From an uncultured Desulfovibrio sp. (GTDB lineage Bacteria; Desulfobacterota; Desulfovibrionia; Desulfovibrionales; Desulfovibrionaceae), in the NCBI GenBank assembly GCA_900553065.1, contig USBZ01000011.1, positions 1 to 45,865 on the forward strand: DNA of 45,865 bases. Reading direction: 5' to 3'. The notes below the pieces were generated by a model, which was not told where the DNA came from, did not search any database, and saw nothing but the letters and a program-made list of their open reading frames with translations. A program made the translations under genes and the position numbers. This document shows, piece after piece, positions 6,724-16,058 of the stretch (position 1 is the first letter of the stretch; each line of letters begins with the position of its first letter).

Positions 6724-8622
6724 ATGAGCATCGCTGTCCGCCATATCCTGCTTATGCTGGGAACGTCGCTCCTGCTGAGCACGGTTTCCGGCTGCGGACT
6801 TTTCCGGGAAGTCGCGGAAAGCCGGCCGGAAGAGTCCGTGCCGCTTTTTGAAACGGATCCGGTCCGCTACAGTACGGAAATCGTGGTGGATGGCGACAGC
6901 AAGGATGCATCCTCCATCCGTTCCGCCATGGAGAAGCACAGCCAGCTTGTCCAGTTGAAGTCTCAGTTGCCGGACGGCATGATCGGTCTCATGCGCCGTG
7001 CAAGGCTGGACAGGGAAAGCGCCGTAAAACTTCTGCACTCCCTCGGCTATTACGACGGCACCGCCGCCACCGACGTGCAGGAATCCGACACCCCGGGCGG
7101 CAGCGCCAAAGTCACGCTCACACTTACGCCCGGTCCCCGCTATCTCATAGGAAAGGCCGATCTTTCCTACATGCCGTCCCCAGCGCCTCTTCCGCCTTTT
7201 CCCGGCATTACGCCCGATCCCGTTCCCGAAACGCTTCCCATAGCCGCAGGGCAGCCCGCCGAAGCCGACAACGTTCTTGCCGCCGTCGACGAGATTCCCG
7301 AAGCGCTGCACCGTTCGGGCTATCCGGAAGCGGCGGTGGCCTCCACCCGTTATACGCTGAACAAGACGGAAAAAACGCTGAATGCCGACGTTGTGGTGAA
7401 TCCCGGTCCGGCTTCCGTCATGGGAGAAGCGCAGATACGGGGAACGCACAAGGTCAAGCCCGAATACCTGCAGGGCCTTGTCACATGGCAGCAGGGTGAA
7501 CCCTGGGACGACAGACGACTGCAGGACTACAGGCGCGAACTGCAGGGACTCGGCCTGTTCCGCTTTGTGGACGTCAAGGCGGCTCCGTCCTCCGAAGGTG
7601 TGAAAACCGACTCCGCCGAGAACTCGGCCCTTCTTCTTCCGGTTCTTGTGGACGTGCGGGAATCCAGTTTCCGTACCATCAGCGCGGGTGCGCGATACGC
7701 CACGGATACCGGCATAGGCGTTCTCGGCGAATGGCAGCACCGAAACCTTTTCGGCGCGGGGGAAAAGCTCACCCTGAAAGCTCCTTTTGCCCAAGACAAG
7801 CGCGGTCTTCAGGCGGATTTTGAAAAGCCCTCCTTCGGCCATACCGACCAGAAACTGCTGGCCGGAAGCTCCTATCTCAGAGAAGATACGGACGCCTATG
7901 ATACCACGGCCCTCAATGCCTACGTGGGTCTGGAACGCGAAATTTCCCCCTTCTGGTGGGGCAGCGCCAAGGTGTTCAGCGAAACCGGTACCGTCACCCG
8001 GGGCAACAAGGATGAATACCGCTACAGCAGCCTCATTCTGGCGCTGCGGCGCGACACACGCAACAATATCATGAATCCCGTCCGGGGCACCTACGCCCAG
8101 TTGGAGGTCGCGCCCACAGGCGGTTACTACAACGGCAATTTTTCCGGGGTGTCCACCAAGCTGACGGCGTCAGGCTACTATGCGCCCTTCGATGACGACT
8201 TTCTTGTGCTTGCCGCCCGAACCACGGTAGGATCCTTTCTCGGCGTATCCATCAACAATATTCCGCCGTCGCTGAGATTCTACTGCGGCGGCGGAGGTTC
8301 CGTGCGCGGATACTCCTATCAGGCCATCGGCCCCAAAGACAGTCAGGGCGACCCGCGCGGCGGCATTTCGTTCCATGAAGTCAATCTGGAAGCCCGCTTC
8401 AGAGTGACCGAATCAATCGGCATCGTTCCCTTCCTCGACGGCGGCATGGTCTATGAAGACGAATATCCGCGCCTGTTCCAGGACTTCCAGTGGGGCGCAG
8501 GCCTCGGACTGCGCTACTTCACTCCCATCGGTCCCGTCCGTCTCGACGTCGCCGTTCCTCTGGAAAAGAAAAACGATGACAGGGACTATCAGATCTACAT
8601 CAGCATCGGGCAGAGTTTCTGA
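6724..8622 (+). CDS. tamA: TamA-like outer-membrane assembly protein (BamA superfamily) with lipobox
   Basis: A 632-aa protein. POTRA-like repeats occupy roughly residues 40-290 and a 16-strand-type beta barrel the rest, ending in the terminal phenylalanine (IGQSF) expected of outer-membrane barrels. The barrel holds the GGGGSVRGY segment matching the conserved VRG[FY] loop. TamA works with TamB in moving proteins or lipids to the outer membrane. The signal peptide ends in VSGC (C23), a good lipobox, so the protein may be lipid-anchored as in the TamL variant. I chose ATG 6724 because it gives a clean signal peptide; a TTG at 6688 would prefix it with polar residues. The stop overlaps the tamB start by one base. 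Confidence 0.87.
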   Translation: MSIAVRHILLMLGTSLLLSTVSGCGLFREVAESRPEESVPLFETDPVRYSTEIVVDGDSKDASSIRSAMEKHSQLVQLKSQLPDGMIGLMRRARLDRESAVKLLHSLGYYDGTAATDVQESDTPGGSAKVTLTLTPGPRYLIGKADLSYMPSPAPLPPFPGITPDPVPETLPIAAGQPAEADNVLAAVDEIPEALHRSGYPEAAVASTRYTLNKTEKTLNADVVVNPGPASVMGEAQIRGTHKVKPEYLQGLVTWQQGEPWDDRRLQDYRRELQGLGLFRFVDVKAAPSSEGVKTDSAENSALLLPVLVDVRESSFRTISAGARYATDTGIGVLGEWQHRNLFGAGEKLTLKAPFAQDKRGLQADFEKPSFGHTDQKLLAGSSYLREDTDAYDTTALNAYVGLEREISPFWWGSAKVFSETGTVTRGNKDEYRYSSLILALRRDTRNNIMNPVRGTYAQLEVAPTGGYYNGNFSGVSTKLTASGYYAPFDDDFLVLAARTTVGSFLGVSINNIPPSLRFYCGGGGSVRGYSYQAIGPKDSQGDPRGGISFHEVNLEARFRVTESIGIVPFLDGGMVYEDEYPRLFQDFQWGAGLGLRYFTPIGPVRLDVAVPLEKKNDDRDYQIYISIGQSF

Positions 8623-11600
8623 TGAGCGACCACGAAGAAAAAGAACACGAAAAGCAGCAGACGCCTGTTGAAGCCGCCCCCGTCCCTGCCGCAACCAGGT
8701 TGCGCAGAGTGCTGCGCATCGGCATCGGGAGTCTTGCCGTCATTGTCGGGCTTACGGCTGCAGCCGGCGGAGGAGCGTTGCTTTTTCTGCGGAGCGATAC
8801 CGGAGAAGCATGGCTGACGCGAACCGTGAACAATGCGCTGCAACAGCTCCCCTCCGGCCTGAGCGCTCATGTGGACTCCTTCCGCGGTCCTCTGCCCACC
8901 CGCATCCGGCTTTCCGGCATCACCGTGAGCGACGGCCGCGGAACCTGGCTGGAAGCGGAAGGCGCCGAGCTTCGCATGGACTGGAGCGCCCTGCCACAAA
9001 CGCTTGCCGTGGCGGAACTCACGCTCAACGCTCCTAAACTTCTGCGTCTGCCTGAAACGATTCCTTCCGAAAGCGAACAGCCGCCTTCCGCTCCTTTTTC
9101 TCTTGAAGAGACCACCCGGCAGGCGGAGGATTTTTTCCGTAACTGGCCGGACTGGCTGCCCGGCGTCCGCATCGACAAGTTCGGCATCGTTCATGCCTCG
9201 CTGTCGGATACCGTTCTGAAAAACGGCTTTCAGGCCACGCTTCAGGCTTCCGCCGCGCTGAACAGAGAAGGCGCACAGCTTTCGATCAACCTTGCCCGTG
9301 ACAATGCGGACTGTCCGCCGCTGCAGCTTGAAGCCTCTCTTTCTCCCGAACTTGCGCTTACCCTTGAAGGCGAAGGCTCGGATCTTGCTCTTCTTTCTCT
9401 GCTGCCCGACGGACTGGGCGAAGGAACAGGAGCAAAGTTCACGCTGACGGGCAGCGGCACGCCGGAAGCACTGGAAAGCGCCCTTACCGCCCGCCTTCTG
9501 GACGGCGATAACGCCATGCTGACGGCATCCGCCTCCGTTTCGGCCAATCTTTCGGAAAAGCAGGCTTCCGCCGCGCTGAAGGTGGAAAGCGGCAAGGATG
9601 CCCGTCGACTCTGGGCTCTGGCCGGACAGAAGAACGGCAGTGTCCGGGTCAGCGTTGAGGCCGACGCCTCGGAGCAGGAGAGCGGAGCGAGCGTCCGTGC
9701 CTCGGCGGCCGTGGAACTTTCGGACATGGACTGGACCGAACCTGCCCTGAACGCCATTCTCGGGCCTTCATGCGTTCTTAAAAGCAGCGCCCGGGCCGAC
9801 AGAAAAAGCGGCGAGGATACCGTCCAGACACTGCTGGAAGAGGTTTCCCTGAGTTCTGAGCGGCTTCAGGCTCTGATCCACGGCACCCTGCAGCTTTCCC
9901 CCGACAGACCGCTTCTTTCCTCCTCCACAAACGTGGAGCTGCACACGGCCTGCACGCTTGCCGACGCCGGAACGCTTTCTTCCGATCTTTCCGGCAGCGC
10001 CCGTTTTTCCGGAGACCTTTCCGGAACGCCGGAGGCGCTGCGCGCCGCCATTTCGCTCAAGGGCGACAAGCTGAAAATGTCCGACCTGCTTCTGGAAAAC
10101 ATACAGGCAGGTCTGGAACTTCCGCATGCAGACATTCCCCGCCTTCTGACCGACCTTCCCCGTCTGGCGGAAGATCTCGTCAAAGGACTTTCTGCCAAAG
10201 CGGACGCCGTACAGCCTGCCGAAGGAAATTCAACGGCTGTCGTTGCCGAACACACGCCTGCGGTCATCGCCGGTGAGTCTCAAAACATATCCCCGGCAGT
10301 GCACGAACATTCGCAAGCATCTTCCGCAGAGCGTCCCCTTCTGAACGGACGCCTCCACGCCGCGGCACGCATCAACGGTCAGAATACAAAACTCGACTCG
10401 CTCTGGAGTCTGGAAGAAAACGGAACCGGCGAACATCGAGGCCTGACGTTCTCTCTCGACGGCTGCGATCTCAGCATGGAAAACAATACCGTGCAGGGCA
10501 AACTCAACGCCCGTCTGCCCTTCCTGCCTGCCGAACGGAAGGAAGGAACCGTGGCCGCGCTTCTCGGGCTGACGCCTCCATCCCTTGACGGTGAGCTGAA
10601 CGTGCGGATCACGCGTTGGGAACCTCTTGCGCGCGTCAGCGGCCTGAAGCTCTCCGGCTCCCCTCTGAGCGTGAATCTGACGCTTTCCTCACAGAATCTT
10701 CAGACGCTGAGCTGGCAGAGCGAACTTTCCACTTTCCGCCTCAGCGATGCGCAGGGAGGACTTTCCCTTTCCGGACTGAAAACGGAACTCTCCGTCAAGG
10801 ATGTCTGGGGAAAACCCGACGTTTCCCTGCAGGCCGCTTTGAACAACCTGAAGACTCCGGGACTTTCCCTTTCCCGTGTGGCTGCCTCTGCAAAAGGCAA
10901 CGCCGCGGGTGCAAAAATTTCTCTGCAAAGTCACGGAGACGTGCGCTCCGACGTGCGTGCCTCCTGGAAACCGGGAGAAGGCGTACTGCAGAAAGTGGAA
11001 GCCTTCGTTTCGCCCTCCCTTCTCGGCCTTGCCGGAAACACTCCGGCGGGACTCAGACTTCTGCGCCCCGCCGTCATCCGCTACAAGGATGAGACCTTCT
11101 CCTCGCCGGGCATGACCTTCACGTTTCAGCCTGCGGGACAGGCTACTCTTTCCGGCTCCTGGTCTCCGAAAAAAGTCCGCCTGACGGCGGCTCTGGAGCA
11201 GCTGGATCTCAAAAAGTTCCGAACCTTCGTTCCGGCTCTTCCTTCCGGTATGGTGGAATGCCGCGCCGACATGGAAGGAACGCTGCAGCATCCCACAGGA
11301 AACTTCAAGTTAAACTTGAAGGATATCCGCATTCCCCGCTCTTCCATTCCTCCTGTTTCCGCCGACGTGTCCGGTCGTCTCGGAATTTCCGGCAAAAGAC
11401 GAATGCTGACGGTGCTTCTGGAACTGCCTGAAGAAAGTAAAAAGGCTCTCGGACTGACGGGAAGCGACATCCGCATGCGGATTCCCTTCACCTCTCCCTC
11501 AAGCGGTACGAGCATGCCGGATATGCGCGGCCCGCTGTACGGAGAGGTCGTGCTCGACGGCGAGCTGGGGCAGCTGTGGAGACTTCTTCCTCTGACCGAT

Positions 11601-12836
11601 CAGAGACTTGCCGGTCAGGTTCACCTTACGGCCACCCTTTCCGGCACGCCCGCCGCACCGGTGCTGACGCTGCACGGCGCCATCGACAACGGGCGTTTTG
11701 CCGAACTCGTTCAGGGCGTTGAGCTTCGCAACATCCGTCTGCGTGCCGACGCAGACAATCTGCCTCTGCGCGGCAAGTCGGACGAAAAACTGACTCTCAC
11801 CCTGTCCGCCGACGACAGCCGCCGCGGCAGTCTTTCCCTGAACGGCTGGCTCGAGCCGTCCAGCATGCGTCTTTCGGCCGACGGCACGTTGAATCATCTC
11901 TCGCCGCTGCGCAGACAGGACATCAACATCATGCTTTCCGGCAGCCTCGGCGTAGAGGGAACTGTCACCGATCCCTCGGTCAGAGGCGATATCACGGTGG
12001 AAAAAGGGCAGGTACAGCTCGTCAATCTGCCCGGCGGCGACATCGTCACCCTGCCCATCGAAGAACCCGGACAGAAGGAAGAAACTCCGGCAACACCGCT
12101 TCAGGGTTCGCTGAACGTCCATGTACGCATTCCCAATCAGTTCTTCATCCGCGGCTACGGGCTGGAATGCGAGTGGAAAGGCGATATCCGGGCGCGAGGT
12201 CCTCTTGTCCGGCCGAGCATCACCGGCGAAATACAGGCCGTGCGCGGCGGGCTGGACGTGCTCGGCAAGCACTTCGATCTTTCCGAAGGCCAGATATCCT
12301 TCGACGGCGGCTGGCCCGTCAGTCCCATGCTGAACATCATCATGGAATACGAATCCTCCAGCATCACGGCCGACGTCGCTGTCAGCGGCCCGGCAACAAA
12401 GCCGAACATCGCCCTTTCCAGTCAGCCTTCCCTGCCTCAGGATGAAATCATCTCGCAGATCATGTTCGGGCAGTCGGCGGGCAATTTGAGCCATGTGCAG
12501 GCCCTGCAGCTTGCGGCCGGCGCCGCGGAACTGGCGGGCCTCGGCGGAGGCTCCGACGTCATGGGCCTCGGCCGAAGGATTCTGGGGCTCGACGTGTTCA
12601 AGCTGAACTCGGAAACGGCCTCCGGCGAAGACGGCAGTCAGGACATGACGAAGACCTCGCTGGAAATGGGCACCTATGTGCGCGACAACGTCTATGTAGG
12701 CGTGGAACAGGGCATCGGCAAGGAAAGCGAAACCGACGCCGTTGTGGAAATAGAGCTTACGCCGAGCCTCGAAGCTCAGGCCAAGGCTTCGTCCACCAGA
12801 ACGGAATTCGGTCTTGAATGGAAGAAGAATTACTGA
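8622..12836 (+). CDS. tamB: Translocation and assembly module protein TamB
   Basis: A 1404-aa AsmA-like periplasm-spanning protein. After a short charged cytoplasmic stretch there is one N-terminal membrane segment (about residues 27-50, VLRIGIGSLAVIVG). A very long region of repeating amphipathic beta strands follows. The C-terminal DUF490/TamB domain (about the last 330 residues) has family features such as VRGGLDVLGKHFDLSEGQISF and LPQDEIISQIMFG. TamB links inner and outer membrane and is now thought to help carry phospholipids or barrel proteins. It is coupled to tamA by a TGATG overlap, the classic gene order. A stretch near residues 530-570 is rich in Ala, Ser and Glu and looks like a less ordered insert. 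Confidence 0.93.
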   Translation: MSDHEEKEHEKQQTPVEAAPVPAATRLRRVLRIGIGSLAVIVGLTAAAGGGALLFLRSDTGEAWLTRTVNNALQQLPSGLSAHVDSFRGPLPTRIRLSGITVSDGRGTWLEAEGAELRMDWSALPQTLAVAELTLNAPKLLRLPETIPSESEQPPSAPFSLEETTRQAEDFFRNWPDWLPGVRIDKFGIVHASLSDTVLKNGFQATLQASAALNREGAQLSINLARDNADCPPLQLEASLSPELALTLEGEGSDLALLSLLPDGLGEGTGAKFTLTGSGTPEALESALTARLLDGDNAMLTASASVSANLSEKQASAALKVESGKDARRLWALAGQKNGSVRVSVEADASEQESGASVRASAAVELSDMDWTEPALNAILGPSCVLKSSARADRKSGEDTVQTLLEEVSLSSERLQALIHGTLQLSPDRPLLSSSTNVELHTACTLADAGTLSSDLSGSARFSGDLSGTPEALRAAISLKGDKLKMSDLLLENIQAGLELPHADIPRLLTDLPRLAEDLVKGLSAKADAVQPAEGNSTAVVAEHTPAVIAGESQNISPAVHEHSQASSAERPLLNGRLHAAARINGQNTKLDSLWSLEENGTGEHRGLTFSLDGCDLSMENNTVQGKLNARLPFLPAERKEGTVAALLGLTPPSLDGELNVRITRWEPLARVSGLKLSGSPLSVNLTLSSQNLQTLSWQSELSTFRLSDAQGGLSLSGLKTELSVKDVWGKPDVSLQAALNNLKTPGLSLSRVAASAKGNAAGAKISLQSHGDVRSDVRASWKPGEGVLQKVEAFVSPSLLGLAGNTPAGLRLLRPAVIRYKDETFSSPGMTFTFQPAGQATLSGSWSPKKVRLTAALEQLDLKKFRTFVPALPSGMVECRADMEGTLQHPTGNFKLNLKDIRIPRSSIPPVSADVSGRLGISGKRRMLTVLLELPEESKKALGLTGSDIRMRIPFTSPSSGTSMPDMRGPLYGEVVLDGELGQLWRLLPLTDQRLAGQVHLTATLSGTPAAPVLTLHGAIDNGRFAELVQGVELRNIRLRADADNLPLRGKSDEKLTLTLSADDSRRGSLSLNGWLEPSSMRLSADGTLNHLSPLRRQDINIMLSGSLGVEGTVTDPSVRGDITVEKGQVQLVNLPGGDIVTLPIEEPGQKEETPATPLQGSLNVHVRIPNQFFIRGYGLECEWKGDIRARGPLVRPSITGEIQAVRGGLDVLGKHFDLSEGQISFDGGWPVSPMLNIIMEYESSSITADVAVSGPATKPNIALSSQPSLPQDEIISQIMFGQSAGNLSHVQALQLAAGAAELAGLGGGSDVMGLGRRILGLDVFKLNSETASGEDGSQDMTKTSLEMGTYVRDNVYVGVEQGIGKESETDAVVEIELTPSLEAQAKASSTRTEFGLEWKKNY

Positions 12837-12896
12837 TCGTCAAGAACATCATCCCCGCAGAAAAAACGGATTTTCTGCGAGCAGAACGAGGCAACC

Positions 12897-13736
12897 ATGC
12901 CTGAGCAGACAACAACAGCGGACAACTCGCTGGACATTGCATTTTCCGTCCGCTACGGAGAAGTCGGAGAAAACGGCGTAGCCACGCTCTCCGCACTGGG
13001 CAACTGGCTGCAGGAAGCCGCAGGCCGAAACGCCGACATACTGGGCTTCGGAGAAAGCGCCCTTCTTCAGCACGGCGTCACCTGGGTACTGACCAGACTG
13101 GTGCTCCGCATAGCAAGGCTTCCCCGTGCGGAAGAAAACCTGCGCATTCACACCTGGCCCTCCACCCTCGACCGCTTCGGCCACCGCGGCTATGAAGTGT
13201 TCGATCAGGAGAACAATCTCATCGTCAGCGGCGGAAGCGCATGGTCGGTCATGCGCCTGTCCGATCGCTCGCTGGCCCAGCTTCCCGAATCGCTGATTCC
13301 CCGCTATCCTGCCGCGCCGCGGCCCTGTCCGCCCTTCGCCTGCCGGGTCATTCCCCGTCTGCGGGCGGAACAGCCCTCCTGTGCGCTTGTCCGGGTGCGC
13401 AGGGATGATCTGGACATCAACGGTCATGTGAACAATACCCGATACATGGCCTGGATCATGGAAAATTTCCCGCCCTTTTCCCCCGCAGGAGCAATGCCCG
13501 GCGAGCCGCTTACCCCACGCCTTGTGGACATCACCTTCCGGGCCGAATGCTTTCCTCAGGAAGAGCTTGCCTGTCTGTGCGCTCCTGTCGAAGCCCCCGC
13601 AGGCACGGAAACGGATGTAGCGGGCAAAGCCACGCCCTGGGCGGAACTGCACTCCATTCAGCGGACCGACAGTCACGAGGAAGTCTGCCGGGCCCTTACG
13701 CTGTGGGAAACGAATCCCGAAAGCAAACGTCTCTGA
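12897..13736 (+). CDS. Acyl-ACP thioesterase family protein
   Basis: A 279-aa double hot-dog-fold protein of the plant-FatA/bacterial acyl-ACP thioesterase family, which releases free fatty acids from acyl carrier protein. The N-terminal hot-dog domain carries the helix LGNWLQEAAGRNADILGFG and the segment RIHTWPSTLDRFGHRGYEVFD. The second domain begins with the typical DINGHVNNTRYMAW (near residue 175), which includes the Asn and His of the active region. It follows tamB by 60 bp and may be cotranscribed. Chain-length preference cannot be read from sequence. Confidence 0.85.
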   Translation: MPEQTTTADNSLDIAFSVRYGEVGENGVATLSALGNWLQEAAGRNADILGFGESALLQHGVTWVLTRLVLRIARLPRAEENLRIHTWPSTLDRFGHRGYEVFDQENNLIVSGGSAWSVMRLSDRSLAQLPESLIPRYPAAPRPCPPFACRVIPRLRAEQPSCALVRVRRDDLDINGHVNNTRYMAWIMENFPPFSPAGAMPGEPLTPRLVDITFRAECFPQEELACLCAPVEAPAGTETDVAGKATPWAELHSIQRTDSHEEVCRALTLWETNPESKRL

Positions 13737-14157
13737 TCCGGCTCCCTTCCGGAGCATGGCAAAAAAAAAGACATGCCTGGAAGAAAATGCCATGCGGCTT
13801 GCGCGAAAGGATGAACGCAGCTGCCTGGAAAAAGCACAGCAACGCTTCCTAAGCAGCCGGCCTTTTCCGGCAGCATTCCCGAGCCGTGATCTTTCCTGCT
13901 CAGATCGGCGTTCTTATCAGGTACGGCTTTTCAACCGACGCCGTTCTTTCATCTCTCCTTGGCCTCCGGAGATCGCCATACCTGTCCCGACGGCAGCCCA
14001 GACCACTCTTTATCATCGGGCGCGCAAACTGTCGCAGATGAACGGAGGCGCTTCAGGCAATAGCAGGCGGATGATACTCATGGAAACCGTGAGAATCATC
14101 CGCCTGTTCTCTTCCCGAACGTCTTCTTTTTCGTATCCTGTCGAAAAAGGAGACGCT
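13737..14157 (+). other. Gene-free region before the nitroreductase
   Basis: No ribosome-binding site or recognisable protein is seen in these 421 bp. A short GC hairpin lies at the left end, just after the thioesterase stop. A long, strong hairpin lies at the right end (see 14064-14106). Confidence 0.5.
14064..14106. promoter_or_regulatory. Strong hairpin in the nitroreductase leader
   Basis: A 12-bp perfect stem (14064-14075 with 14095-14106) is extended inward by four more pairs after one mismatch, closing a loop of about nine bases. It ends 51 bp before the nitroreductase ATG. A T-rich stretch only appears about 20 bases later, so it is a poor terminator. An operator or RNA-level control element is as likely. 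Confidence 0.55.
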
Positions 14158-14715
14158 ATGGAAAACCTCGACGCTCTTACCGCCATTTTCACCCGCCGCA
14201 GCATCCGAAAATTCTCTCCCCGCAGTACGGATGAACAAACACAGAACATCCTGCTCCGGGCGGCACTGGCCGCGCCTTCCGCAGAAAACGCCCGCACAAA
14301 ACACTTCATCGTCATCAGCAGCAGAGACAAGCTCGATCTTCTGCCCACGCTTCATCCCTCGGCCGGTCCGGCACGGGAAGCTCCGCTCGCCATACTGATC
14401 TGCTGCGATACCTCCGCCGAGCCGCAGACCGTATTCTGGCCTCAGGACTGTGCCGCGGCGGCACAAAACATCATGCTGGCAGCCCGTGCTCTGGGACTCG
14501 GTTCCCTCTGGTGCGGCATCCATCCGGTGGAAGCAAGAGAACAGGCCTTCATCTCCGCCTTCTCCCTGCCCGGCATGGTCCGTCCGGCAGGTCTCATCAT
14601 TCTCGGCTATCCTCTGCAGGACTTCTTTGAGGAAAAACGCTATGACTCCCGCTTCCTTCATGCCGACACCTGGAAAAGTGCCTATCCGCCCGCTTCCGCG
14701 CCCGATGCGGAATAG
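14158..14715 (+). CDS. Nitroreductase family flavoprotein
   Basis: A 185-aa protein of the FMN-dependent nitroreductase fold, which transfers hydride from NAD(P)H to varied substrates. The FMN-phosphate motif TRRSIRKFS is at residues 12-20. APSAENARTKHF (about 41-52), an AAAAQNIMLAARALGLGSLWCG helix-strand and the C-terminal GYP segment are all typical of the short, gut-anaerobe type. The start at 14158 has AAAGGAGA ahead of it. It stands alone between a leader hairpin and a terminator. The physiological substrate is unknown. Confidence 0.87.
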   Translation: MENLDALTAIFTRRSIRKFSPRSTDEQTQNILLRAALAAPSAENARTKHFIVISSRDKLDLLPTLHPSAGPAREAPLAILICCDTSAEPQTVFWPQDCAAAAQNIMLAARALGLGSLWCGIHPVEAREQAFISAFSLPGMVRPAGLIILGYPLQDFFEEKRYDSRFLHADTWKSAYPPASAPDAE

Positions 14716-14778
14716 CATTCCTCAATCGGGCATTCCGGCATTCCCTCACCTTCCGGCCTCCAGCCCCGCATAATGCTG

Positions 14779-14814
14779 AAAGGCCCGTCACCGGCACTGC
14801 CGGAACGGGCCTTT
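14779..14814. terminator. Bidirectional terminator after the nitroreductase
   Basis: An outer 9-bp stem (14779-14787 with 14806-14814) encloses an inner CCGGCA/TGCCGG stem, with As and Ts on the flanks. It lies between the convergent nitroreductase and glycosyltransferase genes and can serve both. Confidence 0.75.
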
Positions 14815-14900
14815 CGTCATACGAAACTTCTCTGAAAAAGTGAAAGTACTACTTGAAAGATTAAAGCATAACCATCGGAAAATATTCTTACTTTCCGAGG

Positions 14901-16046
14901 CTAGATAGCAGATATTCCGTGCCGCCGTGAGGCAAGAACCCCTTCATAAACCTGCATGGTGGAGGCAAGGAAGTCATCAAGCGTCAAGCCCCCCTTGAAA
15001 ATACGGTTCAGACACACCTCGGCAAGTTTCTCCCGCCACGCAACGTCCAGAGCCTGTATCATGCGTTCCGCCATAGCCTGCGTGTCTCCCGGCTCGAAGC
15101 AGTATTCGGCCGGAAGAAGGTCGGGCATCACCCCGGTGGTGGAGGAAATGAGCGGCACGCCGCAGGCCATGATTTCCAGAGCAGCTCTGGCAATGGCTTC
15201 GGAACCAAGAGAGGCGAGAATGCCGAAGTCGAGGGCACAGATGACATCCTGAGGGCGGGATACCCTCCCCGTCACCGTCACGATGTCGCCAAGCTCGCCG
15301 AGACCGTACTCCCGGGTCCAGCGGGCCACGTCGCCGGTCGTGAACTCGGAGTCGAATCCTATAATAAGAAAACGAATTCTGCGAGCCTCGGGCGACAGTT
15401 CTCTTGCCCGGGCAAGCGCGGCAATGCTTTCCCGTATGCCCTTGACTTCGTCCATACGTCCGAGAAGGCCCATGACCACATCATCGTCGCCGTAGCCGTA
15501 CTGACGACGGATCTCAGCCCCTGCCTGCGGGTCGGCATGAAAACGCACCGTATCCACACCGCCGAGTATGGTATGAAGACGCTCGGAAGGAACATGCAGG
15601 GCTTCGGAAAAATGCCGCGTCATAAGCGTATTGGTGGAGATCACGGCATCGGCCGCACGGCAGTGCAGCCAGCGGTTGACCGCGCCGCCGCGGGGCAGAC
15701 GCCGATCGCCGCGGGTGCGCACCAGAGCGAAATCATGCCGCTGCTTCATAAGCGCCCACAGAATGAACGCTTCGCCTCTGTGGCAGTTCACGATATCAGG
15801 TCTGAAATCGCGCACGAGATCGTCCATGCCGCGCCACAGCTCAAGAAGCTTGCCCGGAGTCTGCGAATTGAAGGGCAGCGCCACCACGGGCAGCCCCATC
15901 TCCTTCGCCTTCTCCAGAGGCGGCGTTCCGGCAAGCCCCGCCACGACGGACTCATGCCCCGCCTTCTGCAGACAGTGCGCGAGCGTCACCCCATACCATG
16001 CCGTGGCATTGTACCAGCGGACATTGACGACCTGTATCGTACGCAT
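14901..16046 (-). CDS. Glycosyltransferase family 4 protein
   Basis: A 381-aa GT-B glycosyltransferase. The N-terminal acceptor-side domain has the NVRWYNATAWYGVTLAHCL loop. The C-terminal donor-side domain has GLLGRMDEVKGIRESIAAL (about residues 190-210). The retaining GT4 E-X7-E motif appears as EAIARAALE, followed by MACGVPLISS. It starts 12 bp after the M20 peptidase gene on the same strand and is probably in one transcript with it. It may act in cell-surface polysaccharide or lipopolysaccharide synthesis, but donor and acceptor are unknown and no other sugar genes lie nearby. Confidence 0.88.
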   Translation of the reverse strand: MRTIQVVNVRWYNATAWYGVTLAHCLQKAGHESVVAGLAGTPPLEKAKEMGLPVVALPFNSQTPGKLLELWRGMDDLVRDFRPDIVNCHRGEAFILWALMKQRHDFALVRTRGDRRLPRGGAVNRWLHCRAADAVISTNTLMTRHFSEALHVPSERLHTILGGVDTVRFHADPQAGAEIRRQYGYGDDDVVMGLLGRMDEVKGIRESIAALARARELSPEARRIRFLIIGFDSEFTTGDVARWTREYGLGELGDIVTVTGRVSRPQDVICALDFGILASLGSEAIARAALEIMACGVPLISSTTGVMPDLLPAEYCFEPGDTQAMAERMIQALDVAWREKLAEVCLNRIFKGGLTLDDFLASTMQVYEGVLASRRHGISAI

Positions 16047-16058
16047 GATTCCCCCGGA

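Noticed and set aside
6328..7842. Upstream extension of the folK frame (671 codons in all)
   Set aside because: The extra part lies opposite tamA and in the gap, shows no family content, and folK has a normal start at 6327.
13756..14157. In-frame N-terminal extension of the nitroreductase
   Set aside because: It crosses the strong leader hairpin and lacks family similarity. The ATG at 14158 has a good ribosome-binding site and the expected N-terminus.
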